A stretch of DNA of 64,000 bases. Source: Falsihalocynthiibacter sp042445055 (GTDB taxonomy: Bacteria; Pseudomonadota; Alphaproteobacteria; Rhodobacterales; Rhodobacteraceae). Where the stretch lies: NCBI RefSeq assembly GCF_042445055.1, contig NZ_CP170339.1:1116001-1180000 (forward strand), given 5' to 3'. Of the stretch, positions 17,228 to 26,721 are shown in pieces. Within the stretch, counting starts at the first letter, position 1. Each line of letters opens with the position of its first letter. The translations under genes and the position numbers were made by a program. A model generated the notes under the pieces. That model saw only the letters and a program-made list of their open reading frames with translations. It was not told the DNA's origin and made no database searches.

Positions 17228-18159
17228 TCTCGCGTAAGAAAAATGACGTCGTGCCCGGGGAGACCCGGGCAAGGCGCTCGCTTTACTGGCAGTATATGGT
17301 CGAGCCTTTCCTCTATCTATCACCTGCTATTGTTTTGATCGGTGTGGTGATGATGATCCCGCTGATTATTGGTATTTCGTATTCTTTTCAGTCTATTGAG
17401 CTGCTCAATCCGTTCAACACCGGATGGGTGGGTTTTGAGAACTACAAAGAGCTCTGGACTGATCGCAAGTTCTGGATTGCGCTGGAAAACACCTTTTGGT
17501 GGACGTTCTGGTCAATAAGTTTCCAATTCCTTCTAGGGTTGGGATTGGCGATGTTGTTGAACACGCATTTCGTCGGCAAGAAGCTATTTCAGGCGCTTGT
17601 TTTCTTGCCGTGGGCCGTTCCGACATTCCTCTCTGCGCTGACATGGGCGTGGCTATTTAATCCCGTGATCGGCCCTCTGCCGCACTGGATGACGTCACTT
17701 GGTATTCTCTCCGAGCCTTACAATATTATGGGCGATCCGGACCTTGCGATGTGGGGGCCGATCGTGGCGAACATCTGGTTCGGAGTTCCGTTTTTCGCCA
17801 TTACGCTCTTGGCCGCATTACAATCTATTCCAAGCGAGCTTTACGAGGCCGCCGAGATTGACGGCGCATCTGCGTGGCAGACATTTACAAAAATTACGCT
17901 TCCGTTCCTTGCTCCGATGATCGCGATAACCGTCATGCTCCGCACAATCTGGATCGCGAACTTTGCCGATCTGATCTTTGTTATGACAGGTGGCGGGCCC
18001 GCGAACTCAACCCAGATTCTGAGCTCTTATGTGTTTACAACCGCATTCCGCAAACTTGATTTCGGTTATGCGTCGGCGATCGCTGTGGCTCTTTTGGCGA
18101 TATTGCTGGTCTATGCGGTTGTGGTCCTTTGGCTTCGCAAGAAGCTGGTCAAGATTTGA
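17224..18159 (+). CDS. ABC transporter permease, MalF/UgpA type
   Basis: A 311-residue inner-membrane protein with about six segments. The EAA loop, which contacts the ATPase, reads EAAEIDGASAWQTFTKITLPFLAP near residue 220. The gene starts with GTG overlapping the TGA stop of the binding protein (GTGA). It pairs with the second permease eight bases downstream to form the channel. Confidence 0.92.
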   Translation: MISRKKNDVVPGETRARRSLYWQYMVEPFLYLSPAIVLIGVVMMIPLIIGISYSFQSIELLNPFNTGWVGFENYKELWTDRKFWIALENTFWWTFWSISFQFLLGLGLAMLLNTHFVGKKLFQALVFLPWAVPTFLSALTWAWLFNPVIGPLPHWMTSLGILSEPYNIMGDPDLAMWGPIVANIWFGVPFFAITLLAALQSIPSELYEAAEIDGASAWQTFTKITLPFLAPMIAITVMLRTIWIANFADLIFVMTGGGPANSTQILSSYVFTTAFRKLDFGYASAIAVALLAILLVYAVVVLWLRKKLVKI

Positions 18160-18167
18160 GGTAACAC

Positions 18168-19004
18168 ATGGCACATGCAACGAAACCGATCTTGACCGCC
18201 GGCAAGTACACAGCCTTGCTCGCTTATCTTACGTTCGCGCTCTTTCCGCTCTATTGGCTGCTAAAGATCGCGATTACTCCGGATCAATTGATCTATACTG
18301 AAGGAACCAATTTGTGGCCCTCGGAGGTCACCTTCAGCAACTTTAGAACAGTCGTCTTTCAGACAGATTTCCTCGCTTACTTCGGGAACTCGTTGTATGT
18401 TTCTTTGGGCACCGCGGCGGCTACAACGCTAGTTGCGGCGGCGGCGGGGTATGCGTTTTCTCGGTTTAACTTCGTGGGAAAGAAGCTTCTGATCGCGGTG
18501 ATGTTGATCACCCAGATGTTCCCGCTTCTGATGATCATCGCGCCCATTTACAAGATCGTCGCATCGTTCGGGATGCTTAACTCGCTCACGTCGTTGATCG
18601 TTGTCTACACCGCGTTCAACGTGCCATTCGCGACCTTCCTGATGCAGTCGTTCTTTGACGGAATTCCTAAGGACCTAGAGGAAGCCGCGATGATGGATGG
18701 TTGTACGCGATTTCAGGCGCTCGCCAAGGTTATATTCCCGCTTACACTTCCGGGGCTTGGGGCGACGCTTGGGTTTGTCTTTACTGCGGCATGGTCAGAG
18801 CTTCTCTTTGCGCTCATGCTGATTTCCAAGAACGAGGCAATGACCTTCCCTGTCGGACTTTTGACATTCGTGTCGAAATTCTCGGTGGATTGGGGGCAAA
18901 TGATGGCCGCTGGTGTGCTGGCGCTTATTCCAAGCTGTCTCTTCTTTATTTTCATTCAGCGTTATCTCGTGCAGGGCCTCACGTCCGGCGCGGTCAAAGG
19001 ATAG
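18168..19004 (+). CDS. ABC transporter permease, MalG/UgpE type
   Basis: A 278-residue second channel subunit with six membrane segments. Its EAA loop (EEAAMMDGCTRFQALAKVIFPLTLPG) has the conserved glycine and leucine positions. It has the typical short C-terminus of MalG-like proteins. It lies between the first permease and the ATPase in normal operon order. Confidence 0.92.
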   Translation: MAHATKPILTAGKYTALLAYLTFALFPLYWLLKIAITPDQLIYTEGTNLWPSEVTFSNFRTVVFQTDFLAYFGNSLYVSLGTAAATTLVAAAAGYAFSRFNFVGKKLLIAVMLITQMFPLLMIIAPIYKIVASFGMLNSLTSLIVVYTAFNVPFATFLMQSFFDGIPKDLEEAAMMDGCTRFQALAKVIFPLTLPGLGATLGFVFTAAWSELLFALMLISKNEAMTFPVGLLTFVSKFSVDWGQMMAAGVLALIPSCLFFIFIQRYLVQGLTSGAVKG

Positions 19005-19013
19005 GAGGCCGAT

Positions 19014-20093
19014 ATGGCACGAATTGAACTCAATGACGTTGTAAAACGCTATGGTACGGTCGAAGTGTTGCGCGACATAAACCTCGACATTCAGGACGGT
19101 GAATTCATTGTTCTCGTCGGGCCGTCAGGTTGCGGTAAATCTACGCTATTGCGCATGATCGCTGGGCTTGAGCCGATTACTGGCGGTGATTTCTTGATTG
19201 ACGGCGAGCGGATGAACGATGTGCGCCCGCGTGATCGGGATATCGCCATGGTGTTTCAATCTTATGCGCTCTATCCGCATATGGACGTTGCGCGCAACAT
19301 GGGTTTCTCGATGGAAATCCGCAAAGACCCCGCCGATGAACGTGCATCGCGTGTTAAGAAAGCCGCTGAAACGCTCGGCCTTTCGGCGCTGACGGAGCGA
19401 TTGCCCAAGGCCCTCTCAGGTGGTCAGCGACAGCGGGTTGCGATGGGGCGCGCCATTATCCGTGATCCGCGTGCGTTCCTGTTTGATGAACCCTTGTCGA
19501 ACCTTGACGCTGCGCTGCGCGTTGAAATGCGCCTTGAGATTGCTCGGCTACACCAGAAACTCGGCGCGACAATGATTTACGTGACGCATGATCAGGTTGA
19601 GGCACTGACGCTTGCGGATCGGATCGTCGTATTGAATGGTGGCGATATTCAGCAGGTCGGTAGCCCACTTGAACTTTATGAACGGCCTGCGAACAAGTTC
19701 GTTGCACAGTTTATCGGTTCTCCCACGATGAATATCGTGCCGATTGTCGGGGGTGACTATTCGGTACAAACGGCTGATGGCCGCACGATCGAACTGCCAC
19801 ACCTGCCGGACACAAGCATCGCGGTCGAGCTGGGAATTCGTCCTGAGCACATTGACGTGGTTGATCCGAACGAGGGCGATTTGATCGGTGTGGCGGATGT
19901 GGTCGAGCATCTTGGGTCCGATACGAATATCTATGCGAATGTCGAAGGGCTGGGGCCATTGATGGTGCGTAAACACGGGAATATTCCCGCAAAATCCGGT
20001 GATCGTCTTGGCCTAAGAATTCAGGCCGAGAACGCGCATATCTTTGCGGCGGACGGCACGGCCCTGCGGCGAGCATTGGGCAAGGCCGCCTAG
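19014..20093 (+). CDS. ABC transporter ATP-binding protein, MalK/UgpC type
   Basis: This 359-residue ATPase energises the importer. Visible are Walker A GPSGCGKST (about residues 37-45), the Q-loop VFQSYALYPHMD, the signature LSGGQRQRVAMGRAI, Walker B FLFDEPLSNLD and the switch HDQVEALTLADR. A C-terminal TOBE/regulatory domain (about residues 240-350, including LGIRPEHIDV) marks it as a MalK-type subunit of a carbohydrate uptake family 1 importer. An AGGAGG site lies just upstream. Confidence 0.95.
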   Translation: MARIELNDVVKRYGTVEVLRDINLDIQDGEFIVLVGPSGCGKSTLLRMIAGLEPITGGDFLIDGERMNDVRPRDRDIAMVFQSYALYPHMDVARNMGFSMEIRKDPADERASRVKKAAETLGLSALTERLPKALSGGQRQRVAMGRAIIRDPRAFLFDEPLSNLDAALRVEMRLEIARLHQKLGATMIYVTHDQVEALTLADRIVVLNGGDIQQVGSPLELYERPANKFVAQFIGSPTMNIVPIVGGDYSVQTADGRTIELPHLPDTSIAVELGIRPEHIDVVDPNEGDLIGVADVVEHLGSDTNIYANVEGLGPLMVRKHGNIPAKSGDRLGLRIQAENAHIFAADGTALRRALGKAA

Positions 20094-20175
20094 AACCGCA
20101 TCACTTTTTCTGACCTGCGTAACGTGTGGTATAATTTCACACGGCAGGAGAACTCAGCCTAATTGAGGACGACCT

Positions 20176-22551
20176 ATGACCAAGACAGATGAGAAACACC
20201 TGAAAACCATCGAAAACCGTTTGATGTGGCTGTCTCATTGGATGATCCACAATGCCAACAACATTCGGCCCAAAGTAGACGGCATCAAGACAGGTGGCCA
20301 TCAGGCAAGCTCTGCCTCTATGGTTTCGATCATGACCGCTCTGTATTTCTCGGCCTTGCGCCCTGAGGATCGGGTCGCGGTCAAGCCACATGCTTCGCCA
20401 ATTTTTCACGCAATGCAGTATCTGATGGGCAATCAAACGCTTGAGAAAATGCAAAATTTTCGCGGGTTTGATGGTGTGCAATCCTATCCAAGCCGCACCA
20501 AGGACGTTGATGACGTGGACTTCTCAACTGGCTCTGTCGGGCTGGGCGTGGCAATCACAACGTTCTCGTCAATTATTCAGGATTACATCGCCGCCAAAGA
20601 CTGGGGCGCACAGGTGCCTCAGGGCCGCCATGTGGCACTCGTTGGGGATGCGGAACTGGACGAAGGCAATGTCTATGAAGCATTGCAGGAGGGGTGGAAA
20701 AACGACCTGCGGAACTGCTGGTGGATCATTGACTATAACCGCCAGTCGCTTGATGGAATTGTGCGCGAGGGGTTGTTCTCGCGGGTTGAGAAGATCTTTG
20801 ATGCTTTCGGATGGAATGTCATTCGGATCAAATACGGCGTTCTCCAGCGTGCCGCGTTTTCGGAGGAGGGCGGAGAGCGCCTGCGGACGTGGATTGATGA
20901 CTGTCCCAATCAACTCTATTCGGCGCTGACCTATCAAGGCGGCGCGGTTTGGCGCAAAAAATTGATGGATGACCTTGGAGATCAAGGCGCTGTAACTGCG
21001 TTGATTGAAAAACGATCCGACGATGAGCTTGCGGCATTGATGGAAAACCTTGGCGGCAACTGCGTGCAGACAATGGCTGAGGTGTTTGCCAGCGTGGAGG
21101 ATGATCGTCCTACCTGTTTTCTGGCCTATACGATCAAAGGGTGGGGCACGCCGATCGCCGGACATAAGGATAACCACGGCGGCCTTATGACCAAGACGCA
21201 GATGGCCGAATGGCAAGAGCAAATGGGCGTTCCAGAAGGGCAGGAGTGGGAGAAATTCGCCACTGTCACGGATACCGCCGCGCTACAGTCATTTCTGGAT
21301 CAGGTGCCGTTTTTTGCCAAAGGCGCGCGCCGCTACGCGGACGACGTGCTTGCTGTCCCCGCGATTGAAATGGCCTCGGATCGCGAAATCTCTACACAGA
21401 TGGCATTTGGTAAGATTCTGGACCGCCTATCCAAGGGGGACAGTGATCTGGCCGACCGAATTGTCACGACCTCGCCCGATGTGACGGGCACAACAAACCT
21501 CGGTCCGTGGGTGAACAGGCGCAAGTTGTTCGCGCGCAAAGAACAGGCCGATGCGTTCATCGAGCATCGTATCCCCTCAACGGCCAAGTGGGAATTCACG
21601 CCCAAGGGACAGCATATCGAGCTTGGGATCGCGGAAATGAACCTGTTTCTGTTGCTGGGGGCTGCGGGGCTTTCGCACTCGTTGTTTGGCAAACGATTGA
21701 TCCCGATTGGAACGCTTTACGATCCGTTTATCTCGCGCGGTCTCGATGCATTGAATTACGCGTGTTATCAGGATGCGCGCTTCATGGTTGTCGGAACGCC
21801 ATCAGGCGTGACTTTGGCCCCAGAAGGCGGCGCGCACCAATCCATCGGTACGCCCTTGATTGGCATGAGTCAGGACGGGCTTGCGGCATTTGAACCCGCA
21901 TTTGCAGACGAGCTCGCTGCAATTATGGAATGGTCGTTTGCCTACTTGCAACGCAACGGCGAAGGTGATCCGGACGAGCGCACATGGCTGAGAGATGAAA
22001 CCGGCGGATCGGTCTATCTGCGGCTTTCGACCAACCCGATTGAGCAACCAGGCAAACGTCCCGACGTCGACTGGAAACAGGGCGCGATTGACGGCGCCTA
22101 TTGGTTGCGGCGTCCGGGGCCGGGCTGTGAAGTGGTCATCGCCTATCAGGGAAGCATCGCGCCAGAGGCCATTCGCGCGGCAGGTGCGCTTGCCGAAGGT
22201 CGTCGTGATGTCGGGGTGCTGGCGGTTACGTCAGCGGACCGTTTGAACGCTGGCTGGACCGCGGCTCAACGCGCGCGTGCTCGTGGTCAGAAGAATGCAG
22301 CGAGCCATATCGAGCGTCTGATGCAAGAGCTTCCGCCGCATTGTCAGCTCGTGACAGTGATTGACGGTCATCCCGCGACGCTTTCGTGGATTGGGGCCGT
22401 TCAGGGGCATCGCACGATCCCACTTGGTGTCGAACATTTCGGTCAGACGGGGACGATTCAGGATCTCTATCGCCATTTCAATATTGACGCAGAAAGCATC
22501 ATTGAGAAAATCAATGGCCTGACGCCTGGCCGCCGTATTTCGATGGTGTGA
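20176..22551 (+). CDS. AceE-like thiamine-diphosphate dehydrogenase E1 (transketolase-family, MdeB-like)
   Basis: A 791-residue homodimer-type E1/transketolase protein, somewhat shorter than E. coli AceE. The ThDP/Mg motif GDAELDEG lies at about residues 157-164, with a partner WWIIDYNRQSLDG near 182-194, very like AceE's NLQRLDG ending. The central pyrimidine-binding domain has a conserved glutamate in HIELGIAEMNL, and a C-terminal transketolase domain follows. Many alphaproteobacteria use the two-subunit PDH instead, so this is an accessory enzyme. In Pseudomonas putida an AceE homologue, MdeB, is linked to methionine gamma-lyase and acts on 2-oxobutyrate. The PLP lyase in this operon makes a similar 2-oxoacid role plausible. 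No E2 or E3 gene is present here. Confidence 0.78.
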   Translation: MTKTDEKHLKTIENRLMWLSHWMIHNANNIRPKVDGIKTGGHQASSASMVSIMTALYFSALRPEDRVAVKPHASPIFHAMQYLMGNQTLEKMQNFRGFDGVQSYPSRTKDVDDVDFSTGSVGLGVAITTFSSIIQDYIAAKDWGAQVPQGRHVALVGDAELDEGNVYEALQEGWKNDLRNCWWIIDYNRQSLDGIVREGLFSRVEKIFDAFGWNVIRIKYGVLQRAAFSEEGGERLRTWIDDCPNQLYSALTYQGGAVWRKKLMDDLGDQGAVTALIEKRSDDELAALMENLGGNCVQTMAEVFASVEDDRPTCFLAYTIKGWGTPIAGHKDNHGGLMTKTQMAEWQEQMGVPEGQEWEKFATVTDTAALQSFLDQVPFFAKGARRYADDVLAVPAIEMASDREISTQMAFGKILDRLSKGDSDLADRIVTTSPDVTGTTNLGPWVNRRKLFARKEQADAFIEHRIPSTAKWEFTPKGQHIELGIAEMNLFLLLGAAGLSHSLFGKRLIPIGTLYDPFISRGLDALNYACYQDARFMVVGTPSGVTLAPEGGAHQSIGTPLIGMSQDGLAAFEPAFADELAAIMEWSFAYLQRNGEGDPDERTWLRDETGGSVYLRLSTNPIEQPGKRPDVDWKQGAIDGAYWLRRPGPGCEVVIAYQGSIAPEAIRAAGALAEGRRDVGVLAVTSADRLNAGWTAAQRARARGQKNAASHIERLMQELPPHCQLVTVIDGHPATLSWIGAVQGHRTIPLGVEHFGQTGTIQDLYRHFNIDAESIIEKINGLTPGRRISMV

Positions 22552-22554
22552 GAA

Positions 22555-23790
22555 CTAGTTCGTAGCGTTAACTTCTCGAACCCAAGCGATGATCTGCTGG
22601 CGGGCTTCTGGTTCCATCTGGATTGCGTTCGGTGGCGGCATTGCGTGCGTTCTACCCGCTTGGAGGTAAATTTGCTTGGCGTGCCGCGCAACATCGGCTT
22701 CGGTTTCAAGCACCACGCCCTTTGGCGGCCAGTGGAGCCCCTCCCAAGATGGTTCGCGTGCGTGGCACATTGAGCAATTGCCGACGACGGCATAGTACGC
22801 CTCTTCGAATGTATCCGCTGAGGCGTATTTTTCTTCGTAAGGTGTAAGCGCGCGAGCCTCGGATTCTTCGTAGGTTTCCATGGCGGGAACGGTCGACAGC
22901 CACGCAATCACGATCATTAGGATCGCTGTGATCAGCCAAGTCCAAGTCGGCCCTTTGCCCGTCGCGTGCATGGTGTTGAAGTAGTGGCGGATGGTTACAC
23001 CAGTCAGGAAGATCAGGCTGGCAATGATCCAAGCGTACTCCGTTGCGAAGGCAAGCGGGTAGTGGTTCGACAGCATCAAGAAGACAACCGGAAGCGTTAG
23101 ATAGTTGTTGTGCGTCGAACGCAGCTTGGCAATCTTGCCGTATTTTGCGTCGGGTGTCCGTCCCGCCTTGAGGTCGGCCACAACGATGCGCTGGTTTGGC
23201 ATGATCTGAAAGAAAACGTTTCCCGTCATGATCGACGCGGTGAACGCACCCAAGTGAAGAAGCGCTGCGCGTCCGGTGAAGATCTGATTGTAACCCCATG
23301 ACATCGCAACCAGAATGACAAAGAGCAGCAGCATCAGGATCGTCGGGCTCTCGCCCAGTTTGGATTTGCAAAGCTGGTCATAGGCCAACCAACCAAGTGT
23401 GAGTGAACCGCCCGAAATCAAGATACCCTGCCAAAGTGCGAGGTCCGCTTTGGTCGGATCAAGCAGGAAAAGCTCTCCTCCTACCCAGTACACGATCATG
23501 AGGAGCGCCGCGCCAGAGACCCAAGTGATATAGCTCTGCCATTTATGCCAGATCAGGTGTTCGGGCATATTCTCGGGGGCAACGAGATATTTCTGGATAT
23601 GGTAAAATCCGCCGCCATGGACCTGCCATTCTTCGCCATGTGCGCCCTTGGGCATATTCGGTGCGGGCTTTAGGCCCAAATCGAGCGCAATAAAAAAGAA
23701 TGAGGCGCCAATCCATGCCATCGCCGTGATCACATGTAGCCAGCGGACCGCGAAGGCGACCCAGTCCCATAGAATTACCAGATCATACAT
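22555..23790 (-). CDS. puuD: Urate hydroxylase (membrane-bound, cytochrome c domain)
   Basis: This 411-residue protein has eight or nine membrane segments in its first 300 residues (start VRWLHVITAMAWIGASFFFIALDL, a PuuD hallmark). A C-terminal periplasmic cytochrome c domain carries heme motif CSMCH (Cys339, Cys342, His343) and the probable axial Met384 in HAMPPPN. PuuD oxidises urate to 5-hydroxyisourate, passing electrons to the respiratory chain in place of oxygen-dependent uricase. Its product is the substrate of UraH, encoded 1 kb away. It is divergent from a LysR gene, the likely regulator, and ends three bases from the convergent AceE-like gene. Confidence 0.95.
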   Translation of the reverse strand: MYDLVILWDWVAFAVRWLHVITAMAWIGASFFFIALDLGLKPAPNMPKGAHGEEWQVHGGGFYHIQKYLVAPENMPEHLIWHKWQSYITWVSGAALLMIVYWVGGELFLLDPTKADLALWQGILISGGSLTLGWLAYDQLCKSKLGESPTILMLLLFVILVAMSWGYNQIFTGRAALLHLGAFTASIMTGNVFFQIMPNQRIVVADLKAGRTPDAKYGKIAKLRSTHNNYLTLPVVFLMLSNHYPLAFATEYAWIIASLIFLTGVTIRHYFNTMHATGKGPTWTWLITAILMIVIAWLSTVPAMETYEESEARALTPYEEKYASADTFEEAYYAVVGNCSMCHAREPSWEGLHWPPKGVVLETEADVARHAKQIYLQAGRTHAMPPPNAIQMEPEARQQIIAWVREVNATN

Positions 23791-23850
23791 GGCTTTCCTC
23801 CAAAGATTCGAATTTTTTACACACTAGGCGGAACAAGTTTATTCTGGTAT

Positions 23851-23872
23851 TGCTGCAAAATATCAAGCAGCA
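23851..23872. promoter_or_regulatory. Inverted repeat in the puuD/lysR divergent promoter region
   Basis: A perfect 6 bp inverted repeat, TGCTGC (23851-23856) and GCAGCA (23867-23872), flanks an AT-rich 10 bp spacer. It ends 17 bp before the lysR start and about 60 bp from puuD. Shape and position fit a LysR binding site. Confidence 0.4.
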
Positions 23873-23889
23873 TCAAAAAAAACAGAACA

Positions 23890-24810
23890 ATGTCTTATTT
23901 GGATAACATTCGCACCTTTGTGCGCGTTTATGAACTCGGAAGTATGTCTGCCGCGGGGCGTGACCTTCGGATATCGCCTGCCGTGACGTCCTCGCGGATT
24001 TCTCAGCTTGAGGAACACCTTGGAGTGCGGCTTTTTCAGAGGACAACACGGAGCCTTACACCTACGGAGCAGGGGCAGTCATTTTATCGTGGCGCGTCTG
24101 ATATTCTTGAGGCGGTCGTGAATGCCGAGGCGCAGATCGTGAACATGACCGAGAACCTGAAAGGCTCTCTCTATGTTGCGGCGCCATTAGGCGTAGGGCG
24201 TCGTTTGATTGCACCTTTGGTGCCTGAATTTCTTAAGGAATATCCCGAAATCAACATGCGTTTGCGTCTGACAGATCGTAAGGTTGATCTAACCACCGAG
24301 GGGTTGGACCTTGCGTTTTTCCTTGGCCAGCCAGAAGACAGCAACCTTCGCATTCGCAAGATTGCGGATGTTGAGCGCGTGCTGTGCGCGTCACCGTCGT
24401 ATATCGAGCGATACGGAATGCCCGAGAGTGGCGATGACCTTGTGTCAGGCGGGCACGAGTGCCTGAGTTTGCGGTTCCCCGGTGCGACCGAATTTCAGTG
24501 GCGTTTGGCCACGCCCGACGGACCCAAGCGGTTTCGGGTGTCGGGGCGATATGAATCTGATGATGGGGATGTGCTTACGGATTGGGCGTTGGATGGGCAC
24601 GGCATCGCAATGAAGCCGGTGTTTGAAATCGCGCAGCACCTAAAGGATGGAGCGCTTGTGCAGGTCGCAACAAAAACGCCACCTGAACCGATTCAGATGG
24701 CGTGTCTCTTTACGCACCGCCGCAGACAAGACCCCAAAACGCGTTTGTTCATGGAATTCATGATCGATAAGATAGGCACGACCATTCGGGCGACGGATCA
24801 GATACGTTAG
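23890..24810 (+). CDS. LysR-family regulator of purine catabolism, copy 1
   Basis: The 306-residue LTTR has an N-terminal helix-turn-helix (SMSAAGRDLRISPAVTSSRISQLEEHLGVRLFQRTTRSLTPT). Its effector domain belongs to the DhcR/AaeR-like group (DRKVDLTTEGLDLAFFLG). It is the same length as, and clearly paralogous to, the LysR at 36615-37535 along its whole length. It is divergent from puuD and its end overlaps uraH by four bases tail to tail. A role in sensing a purine intermediate is likely from context. Confidence 0.88.
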   Translation: MSYLDNIRTFVRVYELGSMSAAGRDLRISPAVTSSRISQLEEHLGVRLFQRTTRSLTPTEQGQSFYRGASDILEAVVNAEAQIVNMTENLKGSLYVAAPLGVGRRLIAPLVPEFLKEYPEINMRLRLTDRKVDLTTEGLDLAFFLGQPEDSNLRIRKIADVERVLCASPSYIERYGMPESGDDLVSGGHECLSLRFPGATEFQWRLATPDGPKRFRVSGRYESDDGDVLTDWALDGHGIAMKPVFEIAQHLKDGALVQVATKTPPEPIQMACLFTHRRRQDPKTRLFMEFMIDKIGTTIRATDQIR

Positions 24811-25160
24811 CTGCCGCGATACGTGGAATAGCCAAACGGCGAAAGCAGGAGCGGCACGTGATAATGTGACTGCTCTGACATCCCAAAGCGGATCGGAATT
24901 ACGTTTAGAAAGCGTGGATCTTCTGGCGGAGATCCGATCGCATCTAAGTACGCTCCCGCGTAGAACACCAACTCATACTCTCCCGTTTCGAACCTATCGC
25001 TCGGCAGAATTTGCTCGTCTGTGCGTCCGTCATCGTTCGTCATGAGAGTCTTGAGATGGTCGCGCTCTTTTCCCGAAATGCGGTAGAGTTCGATTCTTAA
25101 ACCCTCCGCTGGGCAACCGCGTGCTGTGTCGAGGACGTGAGTAGTGAGATATCCGGTCAT
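24807..25160 (-). CDS. uraH: 5-Hydroxyisourate hydrolase (transthyretin-like)
   Basis: The 117-residue transthyretin-like enzyme converts 5-hydroxyisourate to OHCU. Family marks are present: TTHVLDTARGCPAEGLRIEL at the N-terminus with its active-site histidine, HYHVPLLLSPFGYSTY, and the diagnostic C-terminal YRGS. It acts between PuuD and the OHCU decarboxylase domain of the divergent fusion gene. The gene is divergent from puuE-uraD across a 148 bp promoter region that includes the palindrome TTCTAGAA at 25189-25196. Confidence 0.96.
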   Translation of the reverse strand: MTGYLTTHVLDTARGCPAEGLRIELYRISGKERDHLKTLMTNDDGRTDEQILPSDRFETGEYELVFYAGAYLDAIGSPPEDPRFLNVIPIRFGMSEQSHYHVPLLLSPFGYSTYRGS

Positions 25161-25308
25161 GGTATATGCCTCCGCTATGGTTGAGTGTTTCTAGAATAGA
25201 TGTGGTGTCTGTGGCAAAGTCCGAATGGCAAAAGGCTCCTTTCTGCTTTTTTTGAAAACAGTCGAGCATTTTCTAGTTTAGGCATAGTTAACTCAAAAAG
25301 GAAAAACC

Positions 25309-26721
25309 GTGAATCGTTACCCGAGAGATATGACAGGCTATGGCGCGAACCTGCCCCGCGTGACATGGCCGAATGGCGCCAAGATCGCAGTCCAGATCGT
25401 CCTGAACTATGAAGAGGGCGGCGAAAACAATGTTTTGCATGGGGATGTCGCATCAGAAGCGTTCCTCTCTGAAATCACGGGCGCGCAGCCTTGGGCCGGT
25501 GCGCGTCATTGGAACATGGAAACGATCTATGAGTACGGCAGCCGTGCGGGTTTCTGGCGCGTGCATCGTTTGCTTAAGGATATTCCAGTTACGGTATACG
25601 GTGTTGCAACCGCCTTGGCCCGTGCGCCCGAGCAGTTGGCGGCTATGAAACAGTCCGGTTGGGAAATCGCCAGTCACGGTCTGAAGTGGATTGAGCACAA
25701 GGATATGTCGCCCGAAGAAGAACGCGGACAAATTCGCGAAGCGATCCGTTTGCACACAGAAGTCGTCGGTCAGCCGCCACGGGGCTGGTACACGGGGCGC
25801 TGTTCGATGAACACGATTAGCCTAGCTGCCGAAGAGGGCGATTTTGCCTACATCGCAGATAGCTACTCTGACGATTTGCCCTATTGGATGGAAGCAGGCG
25901 GCAAGGATCAGTTGATCGTGCCTTATACGATGGATTGCAACGACATGCGGTTCGCGATTCAGGCAGGGTTTACGACTGGAGATCAGTTCGAAAGCTATCT
26001 GAAGGATAGTTTCGATACGCTCTATGCCGAAGGGCAGGAGGGCGCCCCCAAGATGCTTTCGATTGGTTTGCATTGTCGCATTATCGGCCGCCCCGGACGC
26101 GCAGCGGCGCTCAAACGTGCGATTGAATATTTCATGAAACATGAAGGCGTTTGGTTTGCGACACGTGAAGAAATTGCCGACCATTGGGCCAAGGAGCATC
26201 CGCCAGTGAAACGGAACAAGCCATCCGAGATGTCCAAAGAGGCCTTCGTCAACGAGTTCGGCGGAATTTTCGAGCACAGCGCATGGATCGCAGAGGGAGC
26301 ATTCGAGCTAGAGCTTGGGCCGTCGCACGATACCGCGGCGGGCGTTCATAATGCCTTGGCGCGTGTATTCCGTTCCGCAAGCGAAGAGCAGCGCCTCGGC
26401 GTTCTGACAGCGCACCCCGACCTCGCGGGTAAACTTGCCGCAGCAGGAAAGCTAACCGCCGAAAGCACATCCGAGCAGGCGGGCGCGGGCCTTGATTTGT
26501 TGACGGATGAGGAGCGATCGACATTCCAAAACCTCAATTCGCAATACGTAGAGCGCCACGGCTTTCCGTTTATTATCGCCGTTCGGGATTACGATAAGTC
26601 GTCGATCCTTGAGGCGTTCAAACGCCGCATTAACAACGACCGCGAAACCGAATTTGCCGAGGCCTGTCGGCAAGTGGAGCGTATCGCGGAGTTGCGCCTG
26701 ATTGAGAAACTAAGCGCATGA
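25309..26721 (+). CDS. Allantoinase (PuuE) fused to OHCU decarboxylase (UraD)
   Basis: This 470-residue bifunctional protein has a PuuE-type allantoinase of the polysaccharide-deacetylase (NodB) fold in residues 1 to about 300 (start YPRDMTGYGANLP, with WEIASHGLKWIEH). The OHCU decarboxylase domain spans about 306-466, with HPDLAGK at 369-375 carrying the catalytic histidine, and YVERHGFPFI. Together they convert OHCU to S-allantoin and then to allantoate. The order in the chain is reversed relative to the pathway. The start is a GTG preceded by AAGGAAAA. It overlaps allA by four bases (ATGA) and leads the allA and permease operon. Confidence 0.94.
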   Translation: MNRYPRDMTGYGANLPRVTWPNGAKIAVQIVLNYEEGGENNVLHGDVASEAFLSEITGAQPWAGARHWNMETIYEYGSRAGFWRVHRLLKDIPVTVYGVATALARAPEQLAAMKQSGWEIASHGLKWIEHKDMSPEEERGQIREAIRLHTEVVGQPPRGWYTGRCSMNTISLAAEEGDFAYIADSYSDDLPYWMEAGGKDQLIVPYTMDCNDMRFAIQAGFTTGDQFESYLKDSFDTLYAEGQEGAPKMLSIGLHCRIIGRPGRAAALKRAIEYFMKHEGVWFATREEIADHWAKEHPPVKRNKPSEMSKEAFVNEFGGIFEHSAWIAEGAFELELGPSHDTAAGVHNALARVFRSASEEQRLGVLTAHPDLAGKLAAAGKLTAESTSEQAGAGLDLLTDEERSTFQNLNSQYVERHGFPFIIAVRDYDKSSILEAFKRRINNDRETEFAEACRQVERIAELRLIEKLSA

